A DNA stretch of 64,000 nt from Enterobacter sp. R1(2018) (GTDB lineage Bacteria; Pseudomonadota; Gammaproteobacteria; Enterobacterales; Enterobacteriaceae): positions 1 to 64,000 of the forward strand of contig NZ_RCAA01000055.1 of the NCBI RefSeq assembly GCF_003628475.1, in the 5' to 3' direction. Positions within the stretch are counted from its first letter, which is position 1, and every line of letters starts with the position of its first letter. The notes under the pieces are model-generated. The model ran no database searches, had not been told where the DNA came from, and saw only the letters and a program-made list of their open reading frames with translations. Below are positions 54,808-64,000 of the stretch, piece by piece. The position numbers and the translations under genes are program-made.

Positions 54808-55740
54808 TCATCCTTTTTCTGCCTGCGCTTTCCGGCCGCGTTTTCTGCTGTTTTTGGCATCGCCTTTCTTCTTATTGCTCATATCGTTACGGATTTGAGC
54901 ATGGCTGATCAATGCGAAGATAAAGGTGCCGCCGCAGATATTGCCCGCAAGCGTTGGCAGGGCGAACGGCCAGAAGAAGTCGCTCCAGTGAATGGTGCCG
55001 TTAAATACCAGATAGAGTATTTCGATGGAGCCGACCACGATATGGGTCAGATCGCCAAGGGCAACCAGCCAGGTCATGATGATGATCACGAGGATTTTAG
55101 CCGAGCCTGCCGCCGGGAACATCCATACCATGGTGGCGATGATCCAGCCGGAGATAATCGCATTGGCAAACATTTCACCCGGCGTATTTTTCATGACCTC
55201 CATACCAATTTTGACGAAGGCGTCGCGCGTTTGCTCATCGAAGATAGGCATGTATTCAAAGGCCCAGGCAGCAAGGCCGGTGCCAATCAGGTTGCCGAGC
55301 AGCACTATTCCCCACAGCCGTAATAACAGCAGAAAGTTGCTGCCGGTGGGGTTTTGCATGACGGGTAAAACGGCCGTAACGGTATTTTCGGTAAAGAGCT
55401 GCTGGCGCGCCATAATGACGATGATAAACCCGAAGGTATAACCAAGGTTTTCCAGCAGGAAGCCGCCCGGTACGCCCTCCAGATTGATGTGGAATACGCC
55501 TTTTGCCAGCAGCGAAGCGCCCATTGACAGGCCCGCCGCAATAGCTGACCACAGCAGCGCCATGGCATCGCGCTCAAGCTCCTTTTCTCCGTCCTGGCGA
55601 ATATGCTCGTGGATAGCCATCGCTTTGGACGGCAGGTTTTCCTCATCGACGTCAATGTCCTCGCCGCTTGAGTTTTCCTCGCTTTCCACCTCCAGCTCGT
55701 CGCTGGACCGATCGATTTTTTCTTCCTTTAACTCATCCAT
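54808..55740 (-). CDS. yfdC: FNT-family inner-membrane transporter YfdC
   Basis: The 310-aa protein has an acidic N-terminal extension (residues 1-45, DELEVESEENSSGEDIDVDEE) followed by six membrane spans of the formate/nitrite transporter family (LWSAIAAGLSMGASLLAKGV, NLIGTGLAAWAFEY). The C-terminus is basic (KKKGDAKNSRKRGRKAQ). It is next to argW in E. coli as well. Substrate not established; small anions are expected for the family. Transcribed away from mlaA. Confidence 0.93.
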   Translation of the reverse strand: MDELKEEKIDRSSDELEVESEENSSGEDIDVDEENLPSKAMAIHEHIRQDGEKELERDAMALLWSAIAAGLSMGASLLAKGVFHINLEGVPGGFLLENLGYTFGFIIVIMARQQLFTENTVTAVLPVMQNPTGSNFLLLLRLWGIVLLGNLIGTGLAAWAFEYMPIFDEQTRDAFVKIGMEVMKNTPGEMFANAIISGWIIATMVWMFPAAGSAKILVIIIMTWLVALGDLTHIVVGSIEILYLVFNGTIHWSDFFWPFALPTLAGNICGGTFIFALISHAQIRNDMSNKKKGDAKNSRKRGRKAQAEKG

Positions 55741-55941
55741 TTTTCGAGATACTCCACGCTTTTATCATTCCGTTAAGCGTAGCGGCTTTTCTGCGCTTAT
55801 TCCGGCTTATGGGACAATTCGGCCTAAGATCGAACCGGGCTTGATAAAAGAAAAGATATCGCGCTCCGGGCCGGGCCTGCGACCCGTATGCGACAAGATC
55901 CTGATAGTATTGCGGGCGGGATGATGCCCTGACGAATAGGT

Positions 55942-56121
55942 ATGGCGTTAAATAACGCAACAACCGCTACACAAGCCTTTGCACATGCATATAAACTGTC
56001 GCCCACTTACGGTGGTGTAAAGCTGGGCTATGCTGAAGTATTGACCCGTTCGGGCGATCCGCAAGACAACCTTCTGGGTGGGCGTCTTTTGCGTGAGCTG
56101 CTGCAATCCAATCGTACTTAA
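55942..56121 (+). CDS. Small unrecognised protein upstream of mlaA
   Basis: The 59-aa frame from ATG 55942 reads MALNNATTATQAFAHAYKLS, then YGGVKLGYAEVLTRSGDPQD and a leucine-rich end. Its helical, TPR-like rhythm suggests a true or decayed protein fragment rather than random sequence. No clear ribosome site is seen. It might be a remnant of a longer gene lost at this locus. Confidence 0.35.
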   Translation: MALNNATTATQAFAHAYKLSPTYGGVKLGYAEVLTRSGDPQDNLLGGRLLRELLQSNRT

Positions 56122-56224
56122 TGTATGCGTTTTCGATGCGCGCAGGGTATGAAACAGGAGAAGGCGCCGGCAGGCCAGGACATCACCAAACAGAGCGTAG
56201 ATAAACAATAACAGGGAGACGCAT

Positions 56225-56983
56225 ATGAATTTTCGCCTGACCGGGTTAGCTCTGGCCACGACGCTGCTAGTCGGCTGCGCCAGCTCCGGCGACCAGGAAT
56301 CACAGGGACGCTCGGACCCGTTTGAAGGGTTCAACCGCACGATGTACAACTTCAACTTCAACGTACTGGATCCGTACGTTGTTCGTCCTGTCGCCGTGGC
56401 CTGGCGTGATTATGTACCGCAGCCCGCTCGTAATGGGTTAAGCAACTTCACCAGCAACCTTGAAGAGCCCGCCGTCATGGTGAACTATTTCCTTCAGGGC
56501 GACCCGTATCAGGGGATGGTGCACTTTACCCGTTTCTTCCTGAACTCCCTGCTTGGCATGGGCGGTTTTATCGACGTGGCCGGCATGGCGAATACGAAAC
56601 TGCAGCGTGAAGAGCCGCATCGCTTTGGTTCTACGCTCGGCCATTACGGCGTCGGCTATGGCCCGTATGTGCAGCTGCCGTTTTATGGCAGCTTTACGCT
56701 GCGTGAAGACGGCGGCGACTATGCCGATACCCTCTATCCGATTCTGTCATGGCTGACCTGGCCGATGTCCGTTGGTAAATGGACGATTGAAGGCATTGAA
56801 ACCCGTGCCCAACTGCTGGACTCCGACGGCCTGCTTAAACAGTCGTCCGATCCTTACATCACGGTGCGCGAAGCCTACTTCCAGCGTCATGATTTTATTG
56901 CCAACGGCGGCAAGCTTTCCCCGCAGGTTAATCCGAATGCGGCGTTGATTCAGGACGATCTGAAAGATATCGACTCCGAGTAA
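56225..56983 (+). CDS. mlaA: Phospholipid-retrograde lipoprotein MlaA (VacJ)
   Basis: This 252-aa lipoprotein has a signal peptide that ends LLVGC with lipidated Cys18. The conserved MlaA body includes DPFEGFNRTMYNFNFNVLDPYVVRPVA, NLEEPAVMVNYFLQGD and GSTLGHYGVGYGPYVQLPFYG. It forms a ring in the outer membrane with OmpC/OmpF and removes misplaced phospholipids from the outer leaflet, delivering them to MlaC and the inner-membrane MlaFEDB complex. Length matches E. coli (251 aa). Confidence 0.96.
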   Translation: MNFRLTGLALATTLLVGCASSGDQESQGRSDPFEGFNRTMYNFNFNVLDPYVVRPVAVAWRDYVPQPARNGLSNFTSNLEEPAVMVNYFLQGDPYQGMVHFTRFFLNSLLGMGGFIDVAGMANTKLQREEPHRFGSTLGHYGVGYGPYVQLPFYGSFTLREDGGDYADTLYPILSWLTWPMSVGKWTIEGIETRAQLLDSDGLLKQSSDPYITVREAYFQRHDFIANGGKLSPQVNPNAALIQDDLKDIDSE

Positions 56984-56994
56984 GGGACAGGCAT

Positions 56995-57026
56995 AAAAAA
57001 AGGCGAACCTCGGGTTCGCCTTTTTC
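56995..57026. terminator. Bidirectional terminator between mlaA and fadL
   Basis: AGGCGAACC-TCG-GGTTCGCCT is flanked by A6 on the left and TTTTCG on the right, serving the convergent genes. Confidence 0.92.
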
Positions 57027-57041
57027 GTTTCTGCGCGTCGA

Positions 57042-58361
57042 TTAGAACGCGTAGTTGAAGTTCATGCCGTACAGCCAGGCTTTCCCTTCTGAATGGAAGG
57101 TGTAAGGCCCTTCGTTAATTTCGACGTGCTGACCGTGCATATAGGAAACGCCGAGGTCGACAGAGGCGTCGTCGTTAAACGCATAGGTTGTACCTGCGCT
57201 CAGCCACAGACGGTCCTGATCCGGGATGGAGATGGAACGGTTGTCCGCCGGAACCGGGCTATCGTCAAATGCGATACCGGTACGGAAGGTCCAGTTCTTA
57301 TCCATAAAGTAGGTCGTACCCAGCGCAATGCGGTACGCATCCTTGAATTTTTCATCTTTCTGGAACAGCGTCTGGCCATCGCTGCCGGTGGCTTTCAGCT
57401 CCTGGAACTGGCTCCAACTGGTGTAGGTGATGCTGTAGTGGATTGCCCACTGCGGATCAACTTTATTGTAACCAGACAGTTCCCACATTTCAGGCAGGTT
57501 CAGGGTGAGCGCGCCAGGAATCGTTTCACCGCCGGTGCCGTAAAGCCCATAGCCGCCTAGCAGAGGATTATAAGCGGCAGGGAGGCTGCTCTTATAGTCG
57601 CCGTCGAAGTCGATTTTCACTTCTGAACGGTAGGTGAAGCCGTAGCGGTTGTCCTTATCAATTTCATAAAGAATACCGGCGTTCCAGCCGTAGCCCCACT
57701 CATCGCCTTTCAGGTGCGCGATTTGCGTATCCGCAGGAATCTGCGATACCGGGCCTGCAAGCTGCGGAGGCAATGCGCCGGAACCTGCAATCAGCTGAGG
57801 CAAATCGCCGGCATAACGCTCGATTTTCGCCCTGGCGTAAACCGCATCAAAGCCCACGCCGAAGCTCCAGCTGTTGTTTAAGCGCCAGGCGCCGCTCAGG
57901 TTGAGGTTCAAGGTTTCGAGGTCAGTTTTACCGCCAACGGAACCCGCCGCGTAATTATTAGTATATTCAGTCGCCAGCCCGTAGTTGGAGGTTACAGAAG
58001 CCCCCCAGCCGAACTGCTCATTGATCGGCGCAACGAAATGGAGGTTCGGCACCCAGGCTGTCGGCGCGATATTGTCCGCGTCGGTGCTGCGCCCGGATAG
58101 CGACGTCCCGGAAATATTCACATCCGGATCGACGAATATCGCACCGCCAGAAAATGATGGTCGGTCAAACATCATGATGGTGGCGGGGTTACGGCTGGCT
58201 GAGCCCGCGTTGTCCGCAACCGCACCTTCCCCGGAATAAGCTCGGCCAAGGCCAGAGGAAGAGAACTCGTTTAACTGAAAGCCGGCTGAGTACGCCTGCG
58301 AGGAGACAATTGCCACTGCAACCGCGAGGGCTGACTTTGAAAACAGGTTTTTCTGGCTCAT
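57042..58361 (-). CDS. fadL: Long-chain fatty acid outer-membrane channel FadL
   Basis: The 439-aa outer-membrane beta-barrel, from [20 protein letters not shown] with signal cleavage after ...QAYSA, carries the conserved N-terminal plug [20 protein letters not shown] and many aromatic-ended strands to a terminal F. It imports long-chain fatty acids for beta-oxidation. Two FadR sites upstream (58452-58487) match those of E. coli fadL. It is larger than some homologues in the loop near residues 185-215 ([15 protein letters not shown]). Confidence 0.96.
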   Translation of the reverse strand: MSQKNLFSKSALAVAVAIVSSQAYSAGFQLNEFSSSGLGRAYSGEGAVADNAGSASRNPATIMMFDRPSFSGGAIFVDPDVNISGTSLSGRSTDADNIAPTAWVPNLHFVAPINEQFGWGASVTSNYGLATEYTNNYAAGSVGGKTDLETLNLNLSGAWRLNNSWSFGVGFDAVYARAKIERYAGDLPQLIAGSGALPPQLAGPVSQIPADTQIAHLKGDEWGYGWNAGILYEIDKDNRYGFTYRSEVKIDFDGDYKSSLPAAYNPLLGGYGLYGTGGETIPGALTLNLPEMWELSGYNKVDPQWAIHYSITYTSWSQFQELKATGSDGQTLFQKDEKFKDAYRIALGTTYFMDKNWTFRTGIAFDDSPVPADNRSISIPDQDRLWLSAGTTYAFNDDASVDLGVSYMHGQHVEINEGPYTFHSEGKAWLYGMNFNYAF

Positions 58362-58451
58362 GACCAAAACCTCATAGATTTATTTTTATACAAATAATGT
58401 TACACGTGGTAACAGGAGCGCGAATAGTAGGGGCTGATCGAAAACAGAGAA

Positions 58452-58487
58452 AGCAGACCAGTGGCGAGAGTATAGGTCTGACCAGAT
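58452..58487 (-). promoter_or_regulatory. Two FadR operators upstream of fadL
   Basis: Minus strand ATCTGGTCAGACCTA (58473-58487) and CCACTGGTCTGCT (58452-58464) resemble the FadR recognition sequence and occupy the same place as in E. coli fadL. FadR represses when acyl-CoA is low. Confidence 0.8.
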
Positions 58488-58731
58488 AGTATGTTGCAAG
58501 TTTGTATCTAAACTTTTTCAAGTTTGATCTTTAAAACGAGATCCGCCTGGCAAAATCGCGGCCAGCTTGCTTCATCCGGACCGGTGAATTTTGTTTTAGA
58601 TCATTTTTAAGTGTGATTTTGGTCACTTACGGGCGCAGGCAAGATTAACGACTGGAGAGGCTTCAACGGGGGGCGTAAAATAAGCAGCAATTGTTTAAAC
58701 CCTTTCGCTTTTAAATACAGAGGAAATCATA

Positions 58732-59016
58732 ATGAGTAAAAACACCGCTGATGAAACCCCGGTTTGCTGCTGTATTGATGTGGGCTCCATCATCGATAAC
58801 GCCGATTGTACCGCGTCATACAGCCGCGTCTTTGCCAACAAAGCGCAGGCCGATGAAACGCTGGCCGCGCTGAGCGCCAAAGCCCGTGAAGTAGAATCCG
58901 AACCTTGCCAGATTGTGCCGCGCTACGCTGACGTTGAAGAGGGCGTGCGCCTGGATATCGACTTCGTGTTCAGCTGCCAGGCTGAAACCATGATCTTCCA
59001 GCTCGGCCTGCGTTAA
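58732..59016 (+). CDS. yfcZ: YfcZ/YiiS family protein
   Basis: This 94-aa acidic protein has CCCIDVGSIIDNADCTASYS near the N-terminus and an AKAREVESEPCQI middle. YfcZ is of unknown function and lies between fadL and fadI in E. coli as here. Cysteines are conserved in number (five in the first 45 residues). Confidence 0.92.
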   Translation: MSKNTADETPVCCCIDVGSIIDNADCTASYSRVFANKAQADETLAALSAKAREVESEPCQIVPRYADVEEGVRLDIDFVFSCQAETMIFQLGLR

Positions 59017-59130
59017 TTTCTTCTGACGCTCTCTTTAAGGGAGCGTCGTTATCCTTTCCAAAGCGTGTCCATCCTCCCAATTTTTTAGTCGGCCAGTTGG
59101 CTGAATGTAACTTTTTGGTTAAAACTGTGA

Positions 59131-59147
59131 TCAGGTCAGACCACTTT
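59131..59147 (+). promoter_or_regulatory. FadR operator upstream of fadI
   Basis: TCAGGTCAGACCACTTT matches the FadR site of E. coli fadIJ and lies 34 bases before the fadI start. Confidence 0.78.
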
Positions 59148-59180
59148 TGGTCCGTTTACAATTTTTAACAGGGGAGCGTT

Positions 59181-60491
59181 ATGAGTCAGGCACTTCCGCT
59201 GGTGACCCGCCAGGGTGACCGCATTGCCATAGTCAGCGGTCTACGCACGCCGTTTGCGCGTCAGGCTACGTCCTTCCACGGTATTCCCGCGATCGATCTT
59301 GGCAATATGGTGGTCAGCGAACTGCTGGCGCGCAGTGAAATTCCCCCGGAAATCATTGAGCAACTCGTTTTCGGCCAGGTTGTGCAGATGCCGGAAGCGC
59401 CAAATATCGCTCGTGAAATCGTCCTCGGTACGGGCATGAGTATCCATACCGACGCCTACAGCGTGAGTCGGGCCTGCGCGACCAGCTTTCAGGCCGTAGC
59501 CAACGTCGCCGAAAGCCTGCTCGCCGGCACTATCCGCGCGGGTATCGCCGGTGGGGCAGATTCATCTTCCGTACTGCCGATTGGCGTAAGCAAAAAGCTG
59601 GGCCGCACACTGGTGGATGCCAATAAGGCCCGCACCCTTGGCCAGCGGCTAAAGCTCTTTTCCCGCCTGCGCCCGCGCGATCTGCTGCCTGTCCCTCCGG
59701 CAGTTGCTGAATATTCCACGGGTTTACGAATGGGCGATACCGCCGAACAAATGGCGAAAACCCATGGCATTACTCGTGAACAGCAGGATGCGCTCGCGCA
59801 CCGTTCCCACGAGCGTGCGGCGCTTGCCTGGCAAGAAGGCAAGCTGGCCGATGAGGTGATGACCGCTTTTATTCCGCCTTATCGCCAGCCGTTTAGCGAA
59901 GATAACAACGTTCGCAAAGGCTCATCCCTTGCCGATTATGCAAAGCTGCGTCCGGCTTTTGACCGTAAACACGGTACGGTAACCGCCGCAAACAGTACGC
60001 CGTTAACCGACGGCGCGGCGGCAGTGATCCTGATGACGGAATCCCGCGCTAAAGAACTGGGCTTAAAGCCGCTGGGTTTTTTACGCAGCTACGCCTTCAC
60101 CGCCGTCGATGTGTGGAAAGATATGTTGTCAGGACCGGCATGGGCCACGCCGCTCGCCCTTGAGCGCGCGGGTATCACCATGGGCGATCTGACGCTGTTT
60201 GATATGCACGAAGCCTTCGCCGCCCAGACGCTGGCTAATTTGAAAATGCTTTCCAGCGATCGCTTTGCCCGTGAGGTGCTGGGACGTTCCCAGGCGACCG
60301 GGGAAGTGGACGAGGCGAAATTTAACGTGCTCGGCGGTTCTATCGCTTACGGACATCCCTTTGCGGCAACGGGCGCGCGTATGATTACGCAAACGCTGCA
60401 TGAGCTGCGTCGTCGCGGTGGCGGGCTGGGACTGGTCACCGCCTGCGCGGCGGGCGGCCTCGGCGCGGCTATGGTTCTGGAGGTCGAATAA
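59181..60491 (+). CDS. fadI: 3-ketoacyl-CoA thiolase FadI
   Basis: The 436-aa thiolase has the acyl-accepting Cys at about residue 98 in [13 protein letters not shown], the His of [11 protein letters not shown] (about residue 391) and the second Cys of [13 protein letters not shown] (about residue 422). It carries out the last step of anaerobic beta-oxidation, splitting acetyl-CoA from 3-ketoacyl-CoA, as a complex with FadJ. The stop overlaps the fadJ start. E. coli FadI is also 436 aa. Confidence 0.97.
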   Translation: MSQALPLVTRQGDRIAIVSGLRTPFARQATSFHGIPAIDLGNMVVSELLARSEIPPEIIEQLVFGQVVQMPEAPNIAREIVLGTGMSIHTDAYSVSRACATSFQAVANVAESLLAGTIRAGIAGGADSSSVLPIGVSKKLGRTLVDANKARTLGQRLKLFSRLRPRDLLPVPPAVAEYSTGLRMGDTAEQMAKTHGITREQQDALAHRSHERAALAWQEGKLADEVMTAFIPPYRQPFSEDNNVRKGSSLADYAKLRPAFDRKHGTVTAANSTPLTDGAAAVILMTESRAKELGLKPLGFLRSYAFTAVDVWKDMLSGPAWATPLALERAGITMGDLTLFDMHEAFAAQTLANLKMLSSDRFAREVLGRSQATGEVDEAKFNVLGGSIAYGHPFAATGARMITQTLHELRRRGGGLGLVTACAAGGLGAAMVLEVE

Positions 60492-62650
60492 TGGAACAGA
60501 CAAGCGCATTCTCACTGCATATCCGGCCCGATAACGTCGCGGTGGTCACCATTGATGTGCCGGGCGAAAAGATGAACACTCTGAAGGCCTCGTTCGGCCC
60601 TGAGGTTCACGCCATTATCAAACAGGTACGGGATAATAACGCGCTGCAGGGCCTGGTGTTTATTTCCGCTAAGCCTGACAACTTTATCGCCGGTGCGGAT
60701 ATCAATATGATTGCCGGCTGCCAGAGCGCGGAAGAGGCACAGTCTCTGGCACGCCAGGGCCAGCAGATTATGGCTGAAATCGCCGCGCTGCCGCTTCCGG
60801 TGGTGGCGGCCATTCACGGCGCCTGTCTCGGCGGCGGGCTTGAGCTGGCGCTGGCCTGTCATTCACGCATCTGTACCGATGATGAGAAAACGAAGCTCGG
60901 ACTGCCGGAAGTCCAGCTGGGCCTGCTGCCGGGTTCTGGCGGCACGCAGCGTTTACCGCGTCTGATTGGCGTGAGTCACGCGCTGGATATGATCCTCGCC
61001 GGCAAGCAGCTCCGCCCTCGTCAGGCGCTAAAGCTGGGGCTGGTGGACGAGGTTGTTCCACAGTCCATTTTGCTTGACGCGGCCGTTGAGCTGGCGCTTA
61101 AAGGCCGCAGGCCGGCGCGTGCGTTGCCCGTCCGCGAACGTATTCTGGCAGGCCCCGTCGGGCGTTCGCTGTTATTTAAAATGGCGAGCAAGAAAGCGGA
61201 TCAGAAAACCAAAGGGAATTACCCGGCCACGCGGCGCATTATCGATGTGATAAAAACCGGTCTGGAGCAGGGGGCGCACAGCGGTTATGAGGCCGAGGCG
61301 AAGGCCTTTGGTGAGCTGGCGATGACGCCGCAGTCCGCCGCGCTGCGGGGGATATTTTTCGCCAGCACCGAGCTTAAAAAAGAGCGCGGCAGCAACGCCG
61401 AACCCCGTCCGATTCATGCGGTCGGGGTGCTGGGCGGCGGCCTGATGGGCGGCGGTATCGCTTACGTCACGGCGACGAAAGGGGGCCTGCCGGTACGTAT
61501 CAAAGATATCAGCAACGACGGCATTAACCACGCGCTGAAATACAGCTGGGATCTGCTGGATAAAAAAGTACGTCGCCGACATATGAAAGCGACAGAGCGG
61601 CAACGCGAGATGGCGCGCATTTCCGGCGGAACGGATTATAGCGGCTTTCACAATCGCGACATCGTGGTGGAAGCCGTGTTTGAAGACCTGGCGCTGAAGC
61701 AAAAAATGGTGGCTGAAATTGAGCAGCATGCCGCGCCGCACACCGTTTTCGCCTCCAATACCTCTTCGCTGCCTATTGCAGATATCGCCGCCAACGCAGC
61801 GCGTCCGCAGCAGGTCATCGGCCTGCACTATTTCAGTCCGGTAGACAAGATGCCGCTGGTCGAGGTCATTCCTCATGCGGGAACCAGTGCGGAAACGATT
61901 TCCACAACCGTCGCGCTGGCGAAAAAACAGGGTAAAACCCCGATTGTCGTAGGAGACAGCGCGGGCTTTTACGTCAACCGCATTCTGGCTCCTTATGTGA
62001 ATGAGGCGATGCGCTGCCTGCTGGAAGGGGAGCCGGTGGATAAGATTGACGAGGCGCTGGTGAAGTTTGGCTTCCCCGTCGGCCCAATCCAACTTTTGGA
62101 TGAGGTGGGAATCGATGTCGGAACTAAAATTAGTCCGATTCTGCAGCGGGCCTACGGCGATCGTTTCGCCGCCCCGGATGCGGTGGCCGCAATATTGAAT
62201 GACGATCGCAAAGGTAGAAAAAACGGACGGGGTTTCTATCTTTATGGCTCGAAAGGGCGTAAAAGCGAAAAACAGGTCGACCCCGCAATTTATAAGCTTA
62301 TTGGGGTGACGCCAAAAGGTCAGATGGAGCCAAAGGCTATTGCCGAACGCTGCGTATTGATGATGCTGAATGAAGCTGCCCGCTGTCTTGATGAAGGCGT
62401 CGTACGCAGCGCTCGCGACGGCGACATCGGCGCCGTATTTGGGATAGGTTTCCCGCCGTTTTTGGGCGGCCCGTTCCGCTATATGGAAAGCCTGGGCGCG
62501 GGTGAACTTGTCGCAAGGCTACAGCGCCTTTCCAGCCGCTACGGCGAGCGGTTTGCGCCGTGCGACAGGCTGTTAGAGATGGCCAGCAATAACCTTACTT
62601 TCAGTGATTCGCTGAAACATGAGGCGAAAATTGAGGTCAAAGAAGCATGA
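60491..62650 (+). CDS. fadJ: Multifunctional fatty-acid oxidation protein FadJ
   Basis: The 719-aa protein combines an N-terminal enoyl-CoA hydratase/isomerase (oxyanion [15 protein letters not shown], Glu in [15 protein letters not shown]) with a C-terminal 3-hydroxyacyl-CoA dehydrogenase (NAD site [14 protein letters not shown], catalytic region [14 protein letters not shown]). It performs hydration and dehydrogenation of acyl-CoA and pairs with FadI, mainly without oxygen. Same length class as E. coli FadJ (714 aa). Confidence 0.97.
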   Translation: MEQTSAFSLHIRPDNVAVVTIDVPGEKMNTLKASFGPEVHAIIKQVRDNNALQGLVFISAKPDNFIAGADINMIAGCQSAEEAQSLARQGQQIMAEIAALPLPVVAAIHGACLGGGLELALACHSRICTDDEKTKLGLPEVQLGLLPGSGGTQRLPRLIGVSHALDMILAGKQLRPRQALKLGLVDEVVPQSILLDAAVELALKGRRPARALPVRERILAGPVGRSLLFKMASKKADQKTKGNYPATRRIIDVIKTGLEQGAHSGYEAEAKAFGELAMTPQSAALRGIFFASTELKKERGSNAEPRPIHAVGVLGGGLMGGGIAYVTATKGGLPVRIKDISNDGINHALKYSWDLLDKKVRRRHMKATERQREMARISGGTDYSGFHNRDIVVEAVFEDLALKQKMVAEIEQHAAPHTVFASNTSSLPIADIAANAARPQQVIGLHYFSPVDKMPLVEVIPHAGTSAETISTTVALAKKQGKTPIVVGDSAGFYVNRILAPYVNEAMRCLLEGEPVDKIDEALVKFGFPVGPIQLLDEVGIDVGTKISPILQRAYGDRFAAPDAVAAILNDDRKGRKNGRGFYLYGSKGRKSEKQVDPAIYKLIGVTPKGQMEPKAIAERCVLMMLNEAARCLDEGVVRSARDGDIGAVFGIGFPPFLGGPFRYMESLGAGELVARLQRLSSRYGERFAPCDRLLEMASNNLTFSDSLKHEAKIEVKEA

Positions 62651-62859
62651 GTTCTACCTACCCACAGGGAGGTTATGAACTCGGTGAATGGGCGCCGGTT
62701 GGTCATTTTGTAAACCATGATTGACTATACTTGCAGCATTGAGGTAAAAAACAGCGTTTCATTCGATGTACGGATAAGGCACAATGCCCGGCTGCTGATT
62801 ATATCCTCTCCTGTTTGAGGGTGAATTGAAGCATTCCTGGTTAACAAAAGCGGTGCAAT

Positions 62860-63348
62860 ATGCAAGTTTTTATCATGCGTCACGGCGACGCAGCACTCGA
62901 TGCCGCCAGCGACTCGGTACGTCCTCTCACCCAGTGTGGCTGCGACGAATCCCGGGTGATGGCGACCTGGTTAAAAGGTCAAATAGCGGATATCGAACGT
63001 GTTCTGGTGAGCCCTTACCTGCGAGCTGAACAGACCCTGGACGTGGTGCGGGAAACGCTTAATCTCCCGGAAAAAGAAGATATCCTGCCGGAACTGACCC
63101 CGAGCGGTGATGTCGGCCTTGTGAGCTGCTACCTGCAGGCGCTGGCCAATGAAGGCGTTGAATCGGCTCTGGTGGTGTCCCACCTGCCGTTGGTAGGTTA
63201 CCTGGTTTCTGAGCTCTGCCCTGAAGAAACGCCGCCGATGTTCTGCACGTCGGCTATCGCCAACGTCACGCTGGACGCGCAGACCGGAAAAGGGGTATTC
63301 AACTGGCAGATGAGCCCCAGGAATTTGAAAATAGCGAAAGCTATCTGA
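62860..63348 (+). CDS. sixA: Phosphohistidine phosphatase SixA
   Basis: This 162-aa member of the histidine phosphatase superfamily has the catalytic RHG at residues 7-9 (MQVFIMRHGDAAL) and a later conserved His in VVSHLPLVGY. SixA removes phosphate from histidine of the nitrogen-related phosphotransferase NPr and was first described on ArcB. The ATG at 62860 is preceded only weakly by purines. It follows fadJ as in E. coli. Confidence 0.96.
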   Translation: MQVFIMRHGDAALDAASDSVRPLTQCGCDESRVMATWLKGQIADIERVLVSPYLRAEQTLDVVRETLNLPEKEDILPELTPSGDVGLVSCYLQALANEGVESALVVSHLPLVGYLVSELCPEETPPMFCTSAIANVTLDAQTGKGVFNWQMSPRNLKIAKAI

Positions 63349-63361
63349 CAGCCGGAAGCAT

Positions 63362-63395
63362 GAAAAAAAGAGCCGCATTTAGCGGCTCTTTTGTT
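63362..63395. terminator. Bidirectional terminator between sixA and smrB
   Basis: AAGAGCCGC-ATTTA-GCGGCTCTT with A-run before and TTGTTTG after, between convergent genes. Confidence 0.9.
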
Positions 63396-63465
63396 TGTGA
63401 CGATGGCGGTGCGTGACTGATAACTTTGCTGGTAACCTCGTGCGCATAGGCGAAGCGTCCACCGG

Positions 63466-64000
63466 CTAAGGCAGCTCGGGCGGCTGCCACTCCTCGACTT
63501 CTATCAATACCAGCAGGGCCGCATCGCCGCCGTACTCTTTCGGCGCCTGATGAAAGGCCATCACATGCGGATGCTGTGCAAGCCAGAGCGGCGTTTGCTG
63601 CTTTAATACGTGTTTACCATGCCCGTGCATAACGCAGGCGCAAAATACGTGTTCCCGACGGCAGGCGGCGATAAGCGCGCCCAGCTCCTGCTTTGCTTGT
63701 AGCTGCGTCAAACCGTGCAAATCCAGAAACAGCTCCGGCGAGTAATCGCCCCGGCGAATTTTCTTTAATTCGAAATGGCTGACGCCTTCACGCACGTAGC
63801 GGGTAGGGCCTTCCGTCGCAAGCCTTGGCTGGAACTCATCGGAAAAGTAATGGCTGGCGTCCACCTGTTCCTGTAACAGCCGTTTCACCGGAACTTCCTG
63901 GAGCTTTTTGCGCACAGGACGGTGAACAATAGTGTCCTGGGTAAGCTTCTTTGTGCCGCTCATCAGATCGCGGAAAAGGTTCCGATCGTCAACGCTGAGC
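63466..64000 (-). CDS. smrB: Ribosome rescue endonuclease SmrB (5' end outside window)
   Basis: The visible 178 residues cover most of SmrB (E. coli 183 aa). The Smr domain shows the [20 protein letters not shown] motif and the GHG active-site loop in [14 protein letters not shown]. SmrB binds collided ribosomes and cuts the mRNA between them so that tmRNA can act. The frame stays open to the window edge beyond the ATG at 63963: upstream codons read [12 protein letters not shown], homologous to the E. coli N-terminus, so that ATG is internal and the gene is cut by the window. Confidence 0.94.
   Translation of the reverse strand, partial: LSVDDRNLFRDLMSGTKKLTQDTIVHRPVRKKLQEVPVKRLLQEQVDASHYFSDEFQPRLATEGPTRYVREGVSHFELKKIRRGDYSPELFLDLHGLTQLQAKQELGALIAACRREHVFCACVMHGHGKHVLKQQTPLWLAQHPHVMAFHQAPKEYGGDAALLVLIEVEEWQPPELP

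Noticed and set aside
62826..63029. Frame overlapping the start of sixA
   Set aside because: The sixA frame carries the catalytic RHG motif; this frame is a shadow.
1..64000. Toxin-antitoxin, restriction or other named defence system
   Set aside because: The methyltransferase has no partner nuclease and no recognisable toxin-antitoxin pair, CRISPR or abortive-infection gene was found; only unassigned cargo genes remain as candidates.

Overview
The window is enterobacterial chromosome (Enterobacterales) carrying prophage DNA at the tRNA-Arg(CCU) gene argW. The right flank (54.7-64 kb) has the conserved order argW, yfdC, mlaA, fadL, yfcZ, fadI, fadJ, sixA, smrB, which is the E. coli order read in reverse. 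Protein similarity recalled from E. coli puts the host among its relatives (Klebsiella/Enterobacter-like); the genus cannot be fixed from this sequence alone.

Two prophages appear to sit in tandem in argW. Prophage 1 (1 to ~6637, left part outside the window) shows the end of a tail-spike gene broken by an in-frame amber codon, a probable O-antigen conversion set (EpsG/Wzy-like polymerase, MBOAT acyltransferase, AlgJ/AlgX-like partner) and an IntS-type integrase pseudogene with two compensating frameshifts. Prophage 2 (6638-54660) looks complete and is bounded by a 15-bp repeat that is the 3' end of argW. It is lambdoid. The leftward PL operon runs N, small genes, cIII, kil, a RecE-like nuclease, an adenine methyltransferase and a TorI-like excisionase. 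The switch region is cI/cro with five operator half-palindromes, nutL/nutR, pRE, cII and an oop-like RNA. Replication uses O (with two triplets of 12-bp iterons) and P, followed by a nin region and a Q of the phage-82 type. Late genes follow: holin, SAR endolysin, Rz/Rz1, rha, terminase, a head module (portal, MuF-like, protease, capsid), and a siphovirus tail with tape measure, J-like hub and a pectin-lyase-fold spike. The integrase lies at the far right end next to argW, so xis, attP and int are contiguous only in the excised circle.

Accessory genes stand out. Two promoter-gene-terminator cassettes (morons) flank the tape-measure gene, and both begin with a TTGC-N6-TTGC box and a -10 hexamer 17 bp after the N6, the layout of CII-dependent promoters. 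A LexA box precedes a two-gene operon whose second product resembles an already-processed UmuD' lacking the nucleophilic serine loop. An acetyltransferase and an unknown membrane protein form a convergent cargo pair after the spike. A GIY-YIG (T5orf172-like) gene sits between cII and O.

Several non-coding stretches look structured: a late-leader RNA after Q with an apparent H-type pseudoknot, a triple-nested stem in front of rha, and about 340 gene-free bases after rha rich in perfect hairpins. No CRISPR array, rRNA or insertion sequence was seen.
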